Positions 7,190-15,258 are shown, counted from the stretch's first letter. The stretch: DNA of 19,981 nt from JAAOZN01 sp964421575 (GCA_964421575.1 CAYQXI010000010.1:1-19981), one strand, 5' to 3'. The notes: generated by a model not told the origin, from the sequence alone. Numbers and translations are program-made.

Positions 7190-8212
7190 ATGCGTATACT
7201 ACTCATAGGGTTTGGTGCGGTTGGTCAGAGCTTCGCCAAGCTCATACTCGAGCGGAGGCGTGACCTCGTAAAGACTCATGGTCTGAACCCGAGGATAGTT
7301 GCTATAGTTGATAAAGGCGGCGCGGCTGTAACTAGCCCAGAACTTGATTTAGAGGAGGTCTTGGATGCTAAGAGAAGAGTAGGCACAGTAGCAGCGTCAA
7401 GACACGGTATAAAAGACGCTTCAGCGTTAGATCTCATCTCAACGATAGATGTTGATGTGGTAGTCGAAACCACGCCAACCAATATAAAGACCGCTCAGCC
7501 CGGTTTATCTCACATAGAGACGGCGCTCAAACATAAGCGGAATGTCATATCAACAAACAAAGGCCCACTAGCGCTCGCTTTCCCCGAGCTTATTGAGTTG
7601 GCTAGATACAACAACGTTGCCTTACTATTTAGCGGCACGGTAGGAGGCGGCACTCCCATCTTAGACTTCGGGAAGAAGTGTTTAGCCTCGGATAAGCTGG
7701 TTATGATAGAGGGGATACTGAATGGCACAACAAACTACATACTTACAGCCATGGAGCGGGAGGGGAAGAGTTTTGAGGAGGCGCTTAAGGAGGCTCAGAG
7801 GCTTGGTTACGCTGAAGCAGACCCCACGCTAGATGTTGAGGGTTGGGATACTGCGTGTAAGACTGTGATCATCGCGAACTGGCTTATGGGTAAAGAGGTT
7901 ACGCTAAGGGATATAAGTGTAGAGGGGATAACTAATGTGACAAAGAGGGATATAGAGGAGGCTAAGAAGAAGGGTAAAAGCATAAAGCTAGTGGGTAGAG
8001 TAGCGGAGAAGATCGATGTGAAGCCTAGGCTGATAGATCAAAACGACCCCCTTTGCATATCCGGCACCTTGAATGCTGTCCGATTTGTTTCACAATATGC
8101 TGGAGACGAAATAATAATAGGCAAGGGTGCTGGTGGTATGGAGACAGCGAGTGCGGTCCTTAGGGATCTGCTTGAGGTTAAACAACGTTTGGCGCGGAGG
8201 TGGTATGATTGA
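7190..8212 (+). CDS. hom: Homoserine dehydrogenase, single-domain form
   Basis: This 340-residue oxidoreductase reduces aspartate semialdehyde to homoserine with NAD(P)H. The Rossmann loop is GFGAVG at residues 7-12, STNKGPLA at 121-128, GTVGGGTP at 149-156, the substrate-site stretch GILNGTTNYIL at 175-185, and YAEADPTLDVEGWD at 207-220 with the conserved acidic residues. GKGAGGMETASAVL near the C-terminus completes the family pattern. There is no C-terminal ACT domain, as in many archaeal and some bacterial forms, so feedback control probably acts on the kinase. The start was chosen at the ATG next to the Rossmann strand, with an AAGGTG site before it. The stop TGA overlaps the TTG start of lysC by 4 bp, so the two are coupled. 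Confidence 0.96.
   Translation: MRILLIGFGAVGQSFAKLILERRRDLVKTHGLNPRIVAIVDKGGAAVTSPELDLEEVLDAKRRVGTVAASRHGIKDASALDLISTIDVDVVVETTPTNIKTAQPGLSHIETALKHKRNVISTNKGPLALAFPELIELARYNNVALLFSGTVGGGTPILDFGKKCLASDKLVMIEGILNGTTNYILTAMEREGKSFEEALKEAQRLGYAEADPTLDVEGWDTACKTVIIANWLMGKEVTLRDISVEGITNVTKRDIEEAKKKGKSIKLVGRVAEKIDVKPRLIDQNDPLCISGTLNAVRFVSQYAGDEIIIGKGAGGMETASAVLRDLLEVKQRLARRWYD
8196..8202 (+). promoter_or_regulatory. Ribosome binding site deciding the lysC TTG start
   Basis: GGAGGTG lies inside the end of hom, 6 bases before TTG 8209. This strong site makes the TTG preferable to the in-frame GTG at 8218 and ATG at 8221, and supports coupled translation of hom and lysC. Confidence 0.6.
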
Positions 8213-9606
8213 GGATCGTGATGAAGTTCGGTGGCTCCTCTCTGGCCGATGGTAACCGCATCCTAAGATGCTGTAACATCGTTAAGCGCTATCGGCAAGA
8301 CCACGACATACTCGTTGTAGTCTCAGCCATGGGTGATGTAACAGATAAGTTGATAGAACTCGCAGAGTTAGCTAAGAACGGCAATGGGGAAGAGCTCACA
8401 AAACGGATGGAAGCTCTAAAGACGCAGCATCTCGAGGCTACGACCGTTTTAGCAAAAGAAGAGTTAAGAGAGGCAGCTCGAAGAGAGTTAGGTAAGCTTT
8501 TAGCGGAGCTTGAAAAGGTTCTGACCGCCTCAGCCCTACTCAAAGAGGTAACGCCGAGGACGAGAGACCGTATACTCTCATATGGTGAGCGGCTGTCAAG
8601 CATCCTGTTTGAGCATGCTCTTAAGGATGCTGGTGTTAAATGTGTGCGTCTCCAAGGTTGGGAGGCTGGCGTAATTACGGATGAATCATTCGGTGAAGCA
8701 ACACCACTATTTGAGGCGTCGAAGTCCAGAATCAGAGGTAAGCTGAACCCACTTCTTGAACAGAAGATTGTCCCAGTGGTAACGGGCTTTATAGGTGCGA
8801 CACAGAACGGTGAAATAACCACATTAGGAAGAGGCGGCTCAGACCTCACAGCCACACTCATCGCAGCAGCATTAAAGGCGGATGAAGTCTGGCTATGGAG
8901 CGATGTGGATGGCATAATGACCGCAGACCCGAAACTTATACCCAACGCTAAAACCATCCCTCAAATTTCTTATGCGGAAGCACTTGAGATGACCGCGCTT
9001 GGAGCAAAGGCGATACACCCAAGAGCGATAGAACCAGTGGCTGAAGAAGGCATACCAGTTAGAGTGAAGAATACGTTTGCTGACGAAAAACCCGGAACGC
9101 TCATAACCTCAACTACCCAACTAAAGGTAGGAGAAGTGGTTAAGGCTTTGGCTCTAGTCAGAGATGTAGGCCTAATCACAGTTAGTGGGGCAGGGATGGT
9201 CGGCAAACTCGGTACAGCAGCAAAGATATTCGACGTTTTAGCCAAGAGCGGCGTCAACATACTGATGATCTCACAGAGCATCTCTGAGTCTAACATAAGT
9301 ATTGTTGTGAGACGCAACTTGTTGCATAAAGCAGTCACAGCATTAGAGCTTGCGTTACTCGGTAAAGGGGTGGTCTCTGAGGTTCAGTATGAAGATGATA
9401 TATCTGTAATAGCTGCTGTAGGTGCGGGTATGAAGGGAACCCCAGGAGTTGCCGCTAAGATCTTTGGCGCTGTAGCAAAGCGCGGTATAAATATAAGGAT
9501 GATCGCTCAAGGTTCGTCCGAACTCAGCATATCATTCGCGCTGAAGGAGAGAGATGCCGTTGAGGCTTTGCGAGCTATTCACGATGAGCTGGGCTTAGGT
9601 AACTAA
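8209..9606 (+). CDS. lysC: Aspartate kinase with two C-terminal ACT domains
   Basis: This 465-residue enzyme phosphorylates aspartate, the entry step to threonine, methionine and lysine. The amino-acid kinase domain covers about 1-300: KFGGSS at 6-11 at the phosphate site, the aspartate-site region RILSYGERLSS (121-131), LGRGGSDLTA at 206-215 and WSDVDGIMTADP at 230-241. Two ACT domains follow, about 312-380 and 396-462, each with the ligand-binding turn pattern (SGAGMVGKLGTAAKIF and GAGMKGTPGVAAKIF). Tandem ACT domains are the usual seat of feedback inhibition. Because the neighbours are only threonine genes, threonine is the likely inhibitor (inference). Could be named thrA-type or ask in other schemes. 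It starts with TTG, overlapping the hom stop. Length is standard for the monofunctional class. Confidence 0.96.
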   Translation: MRIVMKFGGSSLADGNRILRCCNIVKRYRQDHDILVVVSAMGDVTDKLIELAELAKNGNGEELTKRMEALKTQHLEATTVLAKEELREAARRELGKLLAELEKVLTASALLKEVTPRTRDRILSYGERLSSILFEHALKDAGVKCVRLQGWEAGVITDESFGEATPLFEASKSRIRGKLNPLLEQKIVPVVTGFIGATQNGEITTLGRGGSDLTATLIAAALKADEVWLWSDVDGIMTADPKLIPNAKTIPQISYAEALEMTALGAKAIHPRAIEPVAEEGIPVRVKNTFADEKPGTLITSTTQLKVGEVVKALALVRDVGLITVSGAGMVGKLGTAAKIFDVLAKSGVNILMISQSISESNISIVVRRNLLHKAVTALELALLGKGVVSEVQYEDDISVIAAVGAGMKGTPGVAAKIFGAVAKRGINIRMIAQGSSELSISFALKERDAVEALRAIHDELGLGN

Positions 9607-9642
9607 AAGAGTAATCTAAAGAAACGATTTGTAAGTTGTTGT

Positions 9643-9709
9643 AGAAGTTTGGTGGGTGACATAGGAGGGGTAATTCTCTCCACAGAGAGATGTGATCTCA
9701 CCAAACTTT
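9643..9709. repeat. Long inverted repeat / branched hairpin in the lysC-pheA convergent spacer
   Basis: In the 126-bp convergent spacer, AAGTTTGGTG (9645-9654) is perfectly complementary to CACCAAACTT (9699-9708). The stem extends inward by two more pairs (9655-9656 with 9697-9698, one of them G.U) and, after a small internal loop, by four pairs (9659-9662 with 9690-9693). A nested hairpin TCTCT-CCAC-AGAGA sits at 9675-9688. A purine-rich GGAGGGG single-stranded stretch (9664-9670) remains on one side. It could be a bidirectional terminator or mRNA 3'-end structure, or a small structured RNA. Archaeal terminators are usually just T-rich, so this much pairing is more than termination needs. 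Function unknown. Confidence 0.65.
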
Positions 9710-9732
9710 CTCAATATTAGAAGTGAATTCCA

Positions 9733-10584
9733 TTACGTTGGCTGTTCTGCTTTAGGGTAAGAGCCTAAAATCTTGATGTAAAGTGTGTGAGCCTTGAGCT
9801 CCTCTAACGCCTCGTGAACACTCACATCTAATTTGTGCCCTTCAAAGTCTACATAGAAGTTATATTCCCAAGGTGTCTGCTTTGTCGGTCTTGACTCTAT
9901 TTTAGTCAAGTTTATACCCCTTCTAGCGAAGACACCGAGCGCAGCGTACAGCGCTCCAGGCACATGTTTCGTTGTAAAGACTATTGACGTTTTGTCCCTA
10001 CCAGTAGGCTCGCGTTCAAACTTGCCTATAACAAAGAACCTTGTGTAGTTATTAGGGCTATCTTCAATAGACTCAGCGAGTATCTGGAGACTATAGATCT
10101 CCGCAGCCCTCTTACTCGCTATTGCTGCTGCGTCCATCAACCTTTCACGCTTTATCATATAGGCGCTTCCCGCTGTATCATAATACGGTATGATTTCTAC
10201 GCCGAGCGTATCTAGAAATCTTCTGCACTGAGCAAGTGCTTGCGGATGTGAATAAACCCTCCTTACATCTTCTATCCTTACGCCTTGGTTGGCTATGAGG
10301 CAGTGCCTAACTCTGAGATTGTATTCCCCTGATACGATGAGGTTGCTTGATAGGAGAAGATCATAGGTTTCTGAGACCGCGCCCTCTAGTGAATTCTCCA
10401 CAGGCACCATACCAACAGTTGCCATATCGCTCTCTACTGCTTGGAAGACCGCCTTTAACGTTTTGCAAGGTAAGAATTCTATCTTCGAGCCAAAGTAGGA
10501 TAGAGCAGCCTCCTCACTATAGGCGCCTCTCTCCCCCTGAAAGGCCACTATAAGTTTAGTAGACCGGTGTAAGCCAGTGTGCAT
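9733..10584 (-). CDS. pheA: Prephenate dehydratase
   Basis: This 283-residue protein converts prephenate to phenylpyruvate in phenylalanine synthesis. The catalytic part (about 12-190) shows FQGERGAYSEEAAL, PVENSLEGAV at 61-70, SHPQAL at 112-117, and the catalytic NNYTRFFVIG with the TRF motif at 181-183. A C-terminal ACT domain (about 198-275) carries ESRP (230-233), the phenylalanine-binding signature, so allosteric inhibition by phenylalanine is expected. No chorismate mutase domain is fused. The ATG start at 10584 overlaps ilvE by 29 bp and gives 11-12 residues ahead of the usual N-terminus; a GTG at 10548, just after the ilvE stop, is an alternative. It is last in the leftward run and probably cotranscribed with ilvE, which can aminate branched-chain, and sometimes aromatic, keto acids. 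Confidence 0.96.
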   Translation of the reverse strand: MHTGLHRSTKLIVAFQGERGAYSEEAALSYFGSKIEFLPCKTLKAVFQAVESDMATVGMVPVENSLEGAVSETYDLLLSSNLIVSGEYNLRVRHCLIANQGVRIEDVRRVYSHPQALAQCRRFLDTLGVEIIPYYDTAGSAYMIKRERLMDAAAIASKRAAEIYSLQILAESIEDSPNNYTRFFVIGKFEREPTGRDKTSIVFTTKHVPGALYAALGVFARRGINLTKIESRPTKQTPWEYNFYVDFEGHKLDVSVHEALEELKAHTLYIKILGSYPKAEQPT

Positions 10585-11476
10585 ACTTCTTATTTCTACC
10601 CTCTACCACATCTAGGTATGCGTCACGAATCTGCCTCGTTATAGACCCTATTTCACCATTCCCTACACGTCTTCGGTCGATTTCAACGATCGGTGTTACT
10701 TCGGCTGCTGTGCCGCAGAAGAATGCTTCATCACATATGTAGAGTTCGCTTCGATCGATATCTCTCTCAACAACTTTATAGCCTAAATCTGTAAGTAATC
10801 TAATTACGGTGTCTCTTGTTATGCCCATTAGGATACTTGAAGAAATAGGTGGTGTATACACAACCCCACCTTTCACTATAAAGATGTTTTCACCTGTGCC
10901 CTCAGCTACATATCCTCGGTGATCTAGTAGAATAGCATCATCATAACCGTCTCTTATAGCTTCTTGCTTGGCCAGTGCTGAGTTAATGTAGTTACCCGCA
11001 GCTTTAGCTAAAGGTGGGTTGGCTTCATTCGATATCCTTCTCCACGTAGAAACCTTTACTCTAACAGCAGGTTTGTGGAAGTATCTCTCAAATGGTACTG
11101 CTACTATTGCAACCTCTATAGGGAAGCCTGTGTAGTCTAAGCCTATGCCGCCAAACCCCACAAACACGATTGGGCGTATGTATGTTCTGCCTTTGAATCC
11201 ATTGGCTCTAATAACATCCACTGCACCTTTTGCAAGTTCCTCTATACCATATTTAATATCGAAGTAATAGATCTTAGCAGAGTAAAGAAGCCTATCTAGA
11301 TGGTCTCTAAGCCTAAAGATATTCAGATTGTCAGCAGAAGGGTAAGCCCTAATCCCTTCAAAGACGGCTGTACCATAATGTAGAGCGTGTGTAAGTACAG
11401 GTAGATTTACTTCACTCCACCGCTTAATAGAGCCGTTAAACCAAATATAAGTTGGCGGGTTATTTACGATGCTCAT
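10556..11476 (-). CDS. ilvE: Branched-chain amino acid aminotransferase (class IV PLP)
   Basis: This 306-residue transaminase interconverts leucine, isoleucine and valine with their 2-oxo acids using glutamate. Key marks are the N-terminal IWFNG, HALHYGTAVFEGIRAY (30-45), the PLP lysine Lys158 in LAKAAGNYINS, EGTGENIF at 192-199, and PPISSSILMGITRDTV near residue 209-224. Length and motifs match IlvE rather than D-amino-acid transaminase or aminodeoxychorismate lyase. The start is ATG 11476 with GAGGT directly before it. It follows csl4 after 71 AT-rich bp and overlaps pheA by 29 bp. The pairing with pheA may reflect a shared amination step for phenylpyruvate (inference). Confidence 0.96.
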   Translation of the reverse strand: MSIVNNPPTYIWFNGSIKRWSEVNLPVLTHALHYGTAVFEGIRAYPSADNLNIFRLRDHLDRLLYSAKIYYFDIKYGIEELAKGAVDVIRANGFKGRTYIRPIVFVGFGGIGLDYTGFPIEVAIVAVPFERYFHKPAVRVKVSTWRRISNEANPPLAKAAGNYINSALAKQEAIRDGYDDAILLDHRGYVAEGTGENIFIVKGGVVYTPPISSSILMGITRDTVIRLLTDLGYKVVERDIDRSELYICDEAFFCGTAAEVTPIVEIDRRRVGNGEIGSITRQIRDAYLDVVEGRNKKYAHWLTPVY

Positions 11477-11504
11477 ACCTCACTAACCTTTAACCCCAAC
11501 CACC

Positions 11505-11551
11505 AGAGATTAATAAGATCTTCTCTAAAAATTTAATATTTAAAAATTTAA
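11505..11551 (-). promoter_or_regulatory. AT-rich csl4 terminator / ilvE promoter region with an 11-bp direct repeat
   Basis: The csl4-ilvE spacer holds TAAAAATTTAA twice, at 11526-11536 and 11541-11551, exactly 15 bp apart; the second copy covers the csl4 stop. On the minus strand these give runs of five T, suitable for T-rich archaeal termination after csl4. CTTATTAAT at 11509-11517 (minus strand) is 33-41 bp before the ilvE ATG, suitable as its TATA element. Assigned by composition and spacing. Confidence 0.4.
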
Positions 11552-12114
11552 GGCGGTAATCTAACTTTACCGTAATCTGGGGCGATGACGCGGTATTCAA
11601 CATTACCACATTCTACACATTTTAACCTACTATCCATCTTAGCCAACTGGCCTCCGCAAAGGCTGCAGAGAGCATATATGACTCCACATTTCGGGCAAGA
11701 TAGAGTCAAGATTATTATCATATCAACGTTAGCCGCTACCTTTGCCCTGACTAGATCTCCAGCTTTGCAAGGCAGCTTGTTCCCCTTACTTACCTTACTT
11801 TCATTCTCACGTAGGAGGAGCATGCCGATAAATCCTTTTTGAGAGGGTAAATCGTTTATGAAGTGGATTCTAATATTTACCTCAGAGGGCTGGGCTGTCT
11901 CAACCTGTCCTATTATGATGTCGCCAGCCTTTGGGAGTATATTCACCTTCTCTCTTTTAACCACTATCTTCCTATTTACAATATCTTTATGAACTACGCC
12001 TACGATGTTTGCTCGTATTACACCATCATGCACATAGGTGCCTTCACCAGATTCGAACTCCTCTATCACAGCGAGTCTGTCTCCGGGTACAGTCATGTTA
12101 CTCTTTGTCTCCAC
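11548..12114 (-). CDS. csl4: Exosome RNA-binding cap subunit Csl4
   Basis: This 188-residue protein has the Csl4 layout: an N-terminal beta domain (about 7-60, MTVPGDRLAVIEEFESGEGTYVHDG region), an S1 RNA-binding domain (about 62-137, beginning AGDIIIGQVE) and a C-terminal zinc ribbon. In archaea Csl4 sits on the Rrp41/Rrp42 hexamer together with Rrp4, feeds RNA into the 3'-5' exonuclease chamber and recruits DnaG. Cysteines form three CxxC pairs (140/143, 150/153, 166/169), one more than a four-Cys ribbon needs. The GTG start (12114) has GAGGTG about ten bases upstream; ATG 12096 is an alternative that begins at MTVPGD. It lies 52 bp after polB on the same strand. Confidence 0.94.
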   Translation of the reverse strand: METKSNMTVPGDRLAVIEEFESGEGTYVHDGVIRANIVGVVHKDIVNRKIVVKREKVNILPKAGDIIIGQVETAQPSEVNIRIHFINDLPSQKGFIGMLLLRENESKVSKGNKLPCKAGDLVRAKVAANVDMIIILTLSCPKCGVIYALCSLCGGQLAKMDSRLKCVECGNVEYRVIAPDYGKVRLPP

Positions 12115-12166
12115 TACCCCCCACCTCTCGTGGCATATAACGCTTCTGTATCTGAAAGTATATGGA

Positions 12167-14704
12167 TTACCCTCCCCAGAAATACTCTTCTAGCTTCGTC
12201 ACACCCAAAATCTCGTTAAACTCGTAGCCAAGAGCATCCAGTATCTGATCGAATGTGCTCTTAAGTTGCTCCAGATATTTATCAACATCTATCTCTTCAG
12301 GTGAAGCAAGAGATATCGGTTTTACACCCGGCGGCGTTACCGTCTTTACAAAAGAAATTATCTCCCCAGCCTTGACCTCTTTACCCCTAGCCATAAGCAG
12401 CCTCGCCGCCCTCACATGTTGAGGTGTAGTCTCAGTATATTTATCGGGTGATTTGCCTATCATAACGTGAAAGGCTAGATCTTCAAGCGGCACCCTTCTA
12501 TTCTTCAGATCTAGGTACCTTTGTCTTAGGAGCTGTCTTATGCTCTCCTTTGCTTTGTCGAAGTCGTCTTTTGTTTTAACTTCGCTGAGTATCTTCAGTG
12601 AGTCGTAGAAGGCTTGTTTTATGAAGTTTGGTATGTGGCTCTTCTTGCCCGTAAGGCCCTTTACATCGACCTTTCCATCGGGTAGCACGCCCATGTAATT
12701 CTTTTTACGCTGGCTGAACGCCACGTATCTATAGGTTTTGTCTAGCTCGAGTTCTATGTTGAGTTCGGTCTCAGCCCACTTCTTTATCGCTTCCAGCTGC
12801 TCAGGGTTAGGGCTTTTGAGGAAGAGTGAATCGGTATCCCCGTAGATGACCTCTATCCCGAGCTCTCGGCTCTTCTCTATAGTTCGGGTGATCACATATC
12901 TACCTAGTGCAGCGGTCGCTTCAGCCACTGGTAGGCAGTAGAGTGGGAAGATTTCAGCACCCATTACACCGTAGCTTGCGTTCAAGATTACCTTAAGCGC
13001 CTGTGAAACGATGTTATACAGTTCCTTATCGTCTTCAGAAAGGGTCTTCTCTTTAGCGAGATGTTTATAGTAGCCGACTCTTAGATCTCTAAGGGAGCCT
13101 ATGAGCAGTGATGTAATACCCCTTCTCTTCTTACAAGTCCAGTGGTTAGTTTCGGGCACGATGTTGCTTTTGCACTCCTCATGCACACACCTAACCGTCT
13201 CATAAGATAGGTTGTAGACCTTGATTATGCTAGGATATAGGCTTGCGAAGTCAAGCACACTGACATCAAAAAAGACACCAGCCTTGGGCTCGATGACTAC
13301 CCCCCCTCTATACTTCTTACCTTTAATGATCGCTGTAGTAGCAGCGGTACCCTTCTCCTCAAGTTCCTTCTGCTTTGGGATGAGGATATTCCTCCTTCTG
13401 TGCTCGAAGTAGAGCATACTTCTGATCCAGTTTGAAACACCTAGCCTCGATACGTCGTCAAGAGGCATCTTAGCGATTCTGCAGAGCACAATCAGCAGCT
13501 TACACAGAAGTTCGCCTCTGAAGGTTGTGAGCCTCATAGCGAGGTGAGCATCATTATAGCAGTACCTCGCCAGCTCCTCAAGAGACAGATCACCTATCTC
13601 CCCTTCAAACTCTATCTTACTCTCTTCCAGCAGCGCTTCAGCAACAGCGCTGAGCGTATGCTCCACATATTTGCCTCCAAAGGCATAGACCTGTAGAGAT
13701 CTATTGTTGAATGTTTTATAGAGATCTATGTGGACTCCGTGCTTGATAGATGCAACATCCCTCCCTAACGAGATAGGAATCTCATCTTTTGTGAAGCCCA
13801 GCCTTAACGCTCTGTGATAGAGGTAATTTAGATCAAATTGATCGCCGTTAAATGTTATAAGAATAGGATATTCGAGAATCGTCGAGAACACTTCTCTCAG
13901 TAGTTCATTCTCATTTTCACAGAGTCTAAAGGTTACACCCTCACCTATAAGTGCTGCGGTAATCGTCTCGTTGTTACGCTTTAGCACAAGCACCTTCTTT
14001 AACCCATCATCACCGACCAAGGCTGCTGCGATAACTGGCTGTGATGCTTCTTCAGGGTTTGGTATGCGATTAGCTTCAGATGCCAGAACCTCTATATCTA
14101 GGGCTACCCGCCTTAAGTGTGGTGTAGGTTGGCTTAAGAGAGCAGCCCATTCCTCGATATATCTTCTCAGCTCTGGGTCTGCTTCATCTAAAAGCTTCTG
14201 CAGCCTACTCTTTACCGAATCCGGAGGCTCGTAGTTTATCGGCTTTATGGAGTCGTCCACAACTGCGTAGTAGGCTCCGCAGACGAGGTTGTTATCGTAT
14301 AGGTAGTTTTCATAATACTTTATATCGGCCTCCCAAGCCTCTATGACATCACGTATACTCGATTTGCTTGGTCCTCCTATAGCTAGGGGGTCTGTTGCTA
14401 CTATCCTAGTGACCTCCACCTCTGCGTCTCTCAGAAGATCGATCTTCTTCTCGACTTTAAGCTCGACGACGTCATCCCTACCTTCAAGCACCTTCAGCTC
14501 GGAAGGGCTTAGCCTACTATAACAGTAGGGTTTGTGACCGGTTGTGTCGTACCAGAAGTATATTCTGCCGGTCTTTTCGTCATAAAATTTTAGCACAGCC
14601 TTCTTCTTCTCACCATCATACGTGGCTGAAATAAGAATAGACTGCGGTATTGATGTGGAGTGTGCAGTAAGTTCCTTAATCTTATCAGATAGCGTTGCTC
14701 CCAT
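12167..14704 (-). CDS. polB: Replicative family B DNA polymerase
   Basis: From ATG 14704 it is 845 residues (TTG 14713 would add three). The 3'-5' exonuclease motifs are intact: Asp203/Glu205 in ALDIEVL, NGDQFD at 286-291, and YCYND at 381-385. Polymerase motif A is DFASLYPSII (485-494), motif B is KVILNASYGVMG (571-582) and motif C is YGDTDS (621-626). A Cys/His-rich insert (CVHEEC and HWTC, about 506-524) follows motif A, as I recall for crenarchaeal PolB1 and thaumarchaeal enzymes. It should be a proofreading replicative polymerase. The last residues, VTKLEEYF, resemble a degenerate PCNA-binding PIP box. It heads the leftward run polB-csl4-ilvE-pheA; a TATA-like ATATAT lies at 14752-14757. 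No intein or split is visible. Confidence 0.97.
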   Translation of the reverse strand: MGATLSDKIKELTAHSTSIPQSILISATYDGEKKKAVLKFYDEKTGRIYFWYDTTGHKPYCYSRLSPSELKVLEGRDDVVELKVEKKIDLLRDAEVEVTRIVATDPLAIGGPSKSSIRDVIEAWEADIKYYENYLYDNNLVCGAYYAVVDDSIKPINYEPPDSVKSRLQKLLDEADPELRRYIEEWAALLSQPTPHLRRVALDIEVLASEANRIPNPEEASQPVIAAALVGDDGLKKVLVLKRNNETITAALIGEGVTFRLCENENELLREVFSTILEYPILITFNGDQFDLNYLYHRALRLGFTKDEIPISLGRDVASIKHGVHIDLYKTFNNRSLQVYAFGGKYVEHTLSAVAEALLEESKIEFEGEIGDLSLEELARYCYNDAHLAMRLTTFRGELLCKLLIVLCRIAKMPLDDVSRLGVSNWIRSMLYFEHRRRNILIPKQKELEEKGTAATTAIIKGKKYRGGVVIEPKAGVFFDVSVLDFASLYPSIIKVYNLSYETVRCVHEECKSNIVPETNHWTCKKRRGITSLLIGSLRDLRVGYYKHLAKEKTLSEDDKELYNIVSQALKVILNASYGVMGAEIFPLYCLPVAEATAALGRYVITRTIEKSRELGIEVIYGDTDSLFLKSPNPEQLEAIKKWAETELNIELELDKTYRYVAFSQRKKNYMGVLPDGKVDVKGLTGKKSHIPNFIKQAFYDSLKILSEVKTKDDFDKAKESIRQLLRQRYLDLKNRRVPLEDLAFHVMIGKSPDKYTETTPQHVRAARLLMARGKEVKAGEIISFVKTVTPPGVKPISLASPEEIDVDKYLEQLKSTFDQILDALGYEFNEILGVTKLEEYFWGG

Positions 14705-14751
14705 GCTCGCCAATATAACCCACAGCCATCCACCTAATCTGTTGCGGCAAG

Positions 14752-14757
14752 ATATAT
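14752..14757 (-). promoter_or_regulatory. Candidate TATA box for polB
   Basis: ATATAT inside AGAATATATC (minus strand) is the best TATA-like site in the 163-bp divergent spacer, 48 bp before the polB ATG and 39 bp before the alternative TTG. On the plus side, GGTTAAATC at 14827-14835 could serve the small membrane protein gene. I see no further element between them. Confidence 0.35.
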
Positions 14758-14867
14758 TCTAATCGCCCAGCATAGTGAAGCAGCAAACATAAGGGAACAA
14801 GAGATAAATGCTAAGCTCTTAGAAAAGGTTAAATCGCTTACAGATTCCTCGATGGATCGTGCTCGCG

Positions 14868-15251
14868 ATGAAGGGTGACAAGAAGACCAGACCCATACCG
14901 CTAACAGCTATACTCTTCTTCATAACAGGCGCTTTCTGGATCATAGCCTCCCTAACCTCTGAAAGTAGCATACACACGATAGGTGTAGGTCTACTCTCAC
15001 TAGCGGCTGGGGTGCTTATGGTAAAGGGTTTAAGCTCAGGTTATGGGTGGAGCTTCTACACCGCAACAAGCCTATACAACCTAGTTCTTTTTGCGTATAT
15101 GGCTTATGCTTCCTCTCTTCTTATGGATGCTGGGCTTGTAGCGCAAGCCCTACCATCCCTTGTGGGTTATACTATTGCGGCTGGGATCTACTTGATTATT
15201 GTTTTAAGAGCATTTTATAAACCAACTTACCTCACCGCTAAATCAGAGTAA
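14868..15251 (+). CDS. Small four-helix membrane protein of unknown function
   Basis: From ATG 14868 the protein has 127 residues; GTG 14859 would add three. After a basic N-terminus (MKGDKKTR) there are four hydrophobic segments at about 10-29, 35-54, 63-84 and 96-115, then a polar tail. I recognise no family or catalytic motif. The many Gly, Ala, Leu and Ile residues and the even spacing suggest a simple four-helix inner-membrane bundle with both ends in the cytosol (positive-inside reading). It ends 19 bp before proS and is probably cotranscribed with it. It is a convincing gene because of its strand, spacing and hydrophobic pattern. Confidence 0.75.
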   Translation: MKGDKKTRPIPLTAILFFITGAFWIIASLTSESSIHTIGVGLLSLAAGVLMVKGLSSGYGWSFYTATSLYNLVLFAYMAYASSLLMDAGLVAQALPSLVGYTIAAGIYLIIVLRAFYKPTYLTAKSE

Positions 15252-15258
15252 CAAGCAT

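Noticed and set aside
8289..8957. A 222-codon open frame on the minus strand inside lysC
   Set aside because: It is fully antisense to a well-conserved kinase domain, is rich in Ser/Ala/Leu as antisense frames often are, and has no recognisable motif or promoter.
9643..9709. Possible tRNA or tRNA-like gene from the length and outer stem
   Set aside because: No T-loop TTCRANY, no D-loop pattern and no 5-bp anticodon stem with a 7-base loop; the arms do not fit a cloverleaf.
12045..12065. A GATTCGAACTCC string resembling a tRNA T-loop
   Set aside because: It lies in the csl4 coding sequence and no acceptor, anticodon or D-arm pairs with it.
14811..14822. CTAAG-CT-CTTAG inverted repeat upstream of the small membrane protein gene
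   Set aside because: A 5-bp stem with a 2-base loop is too small to form or to mean anything without conservation.
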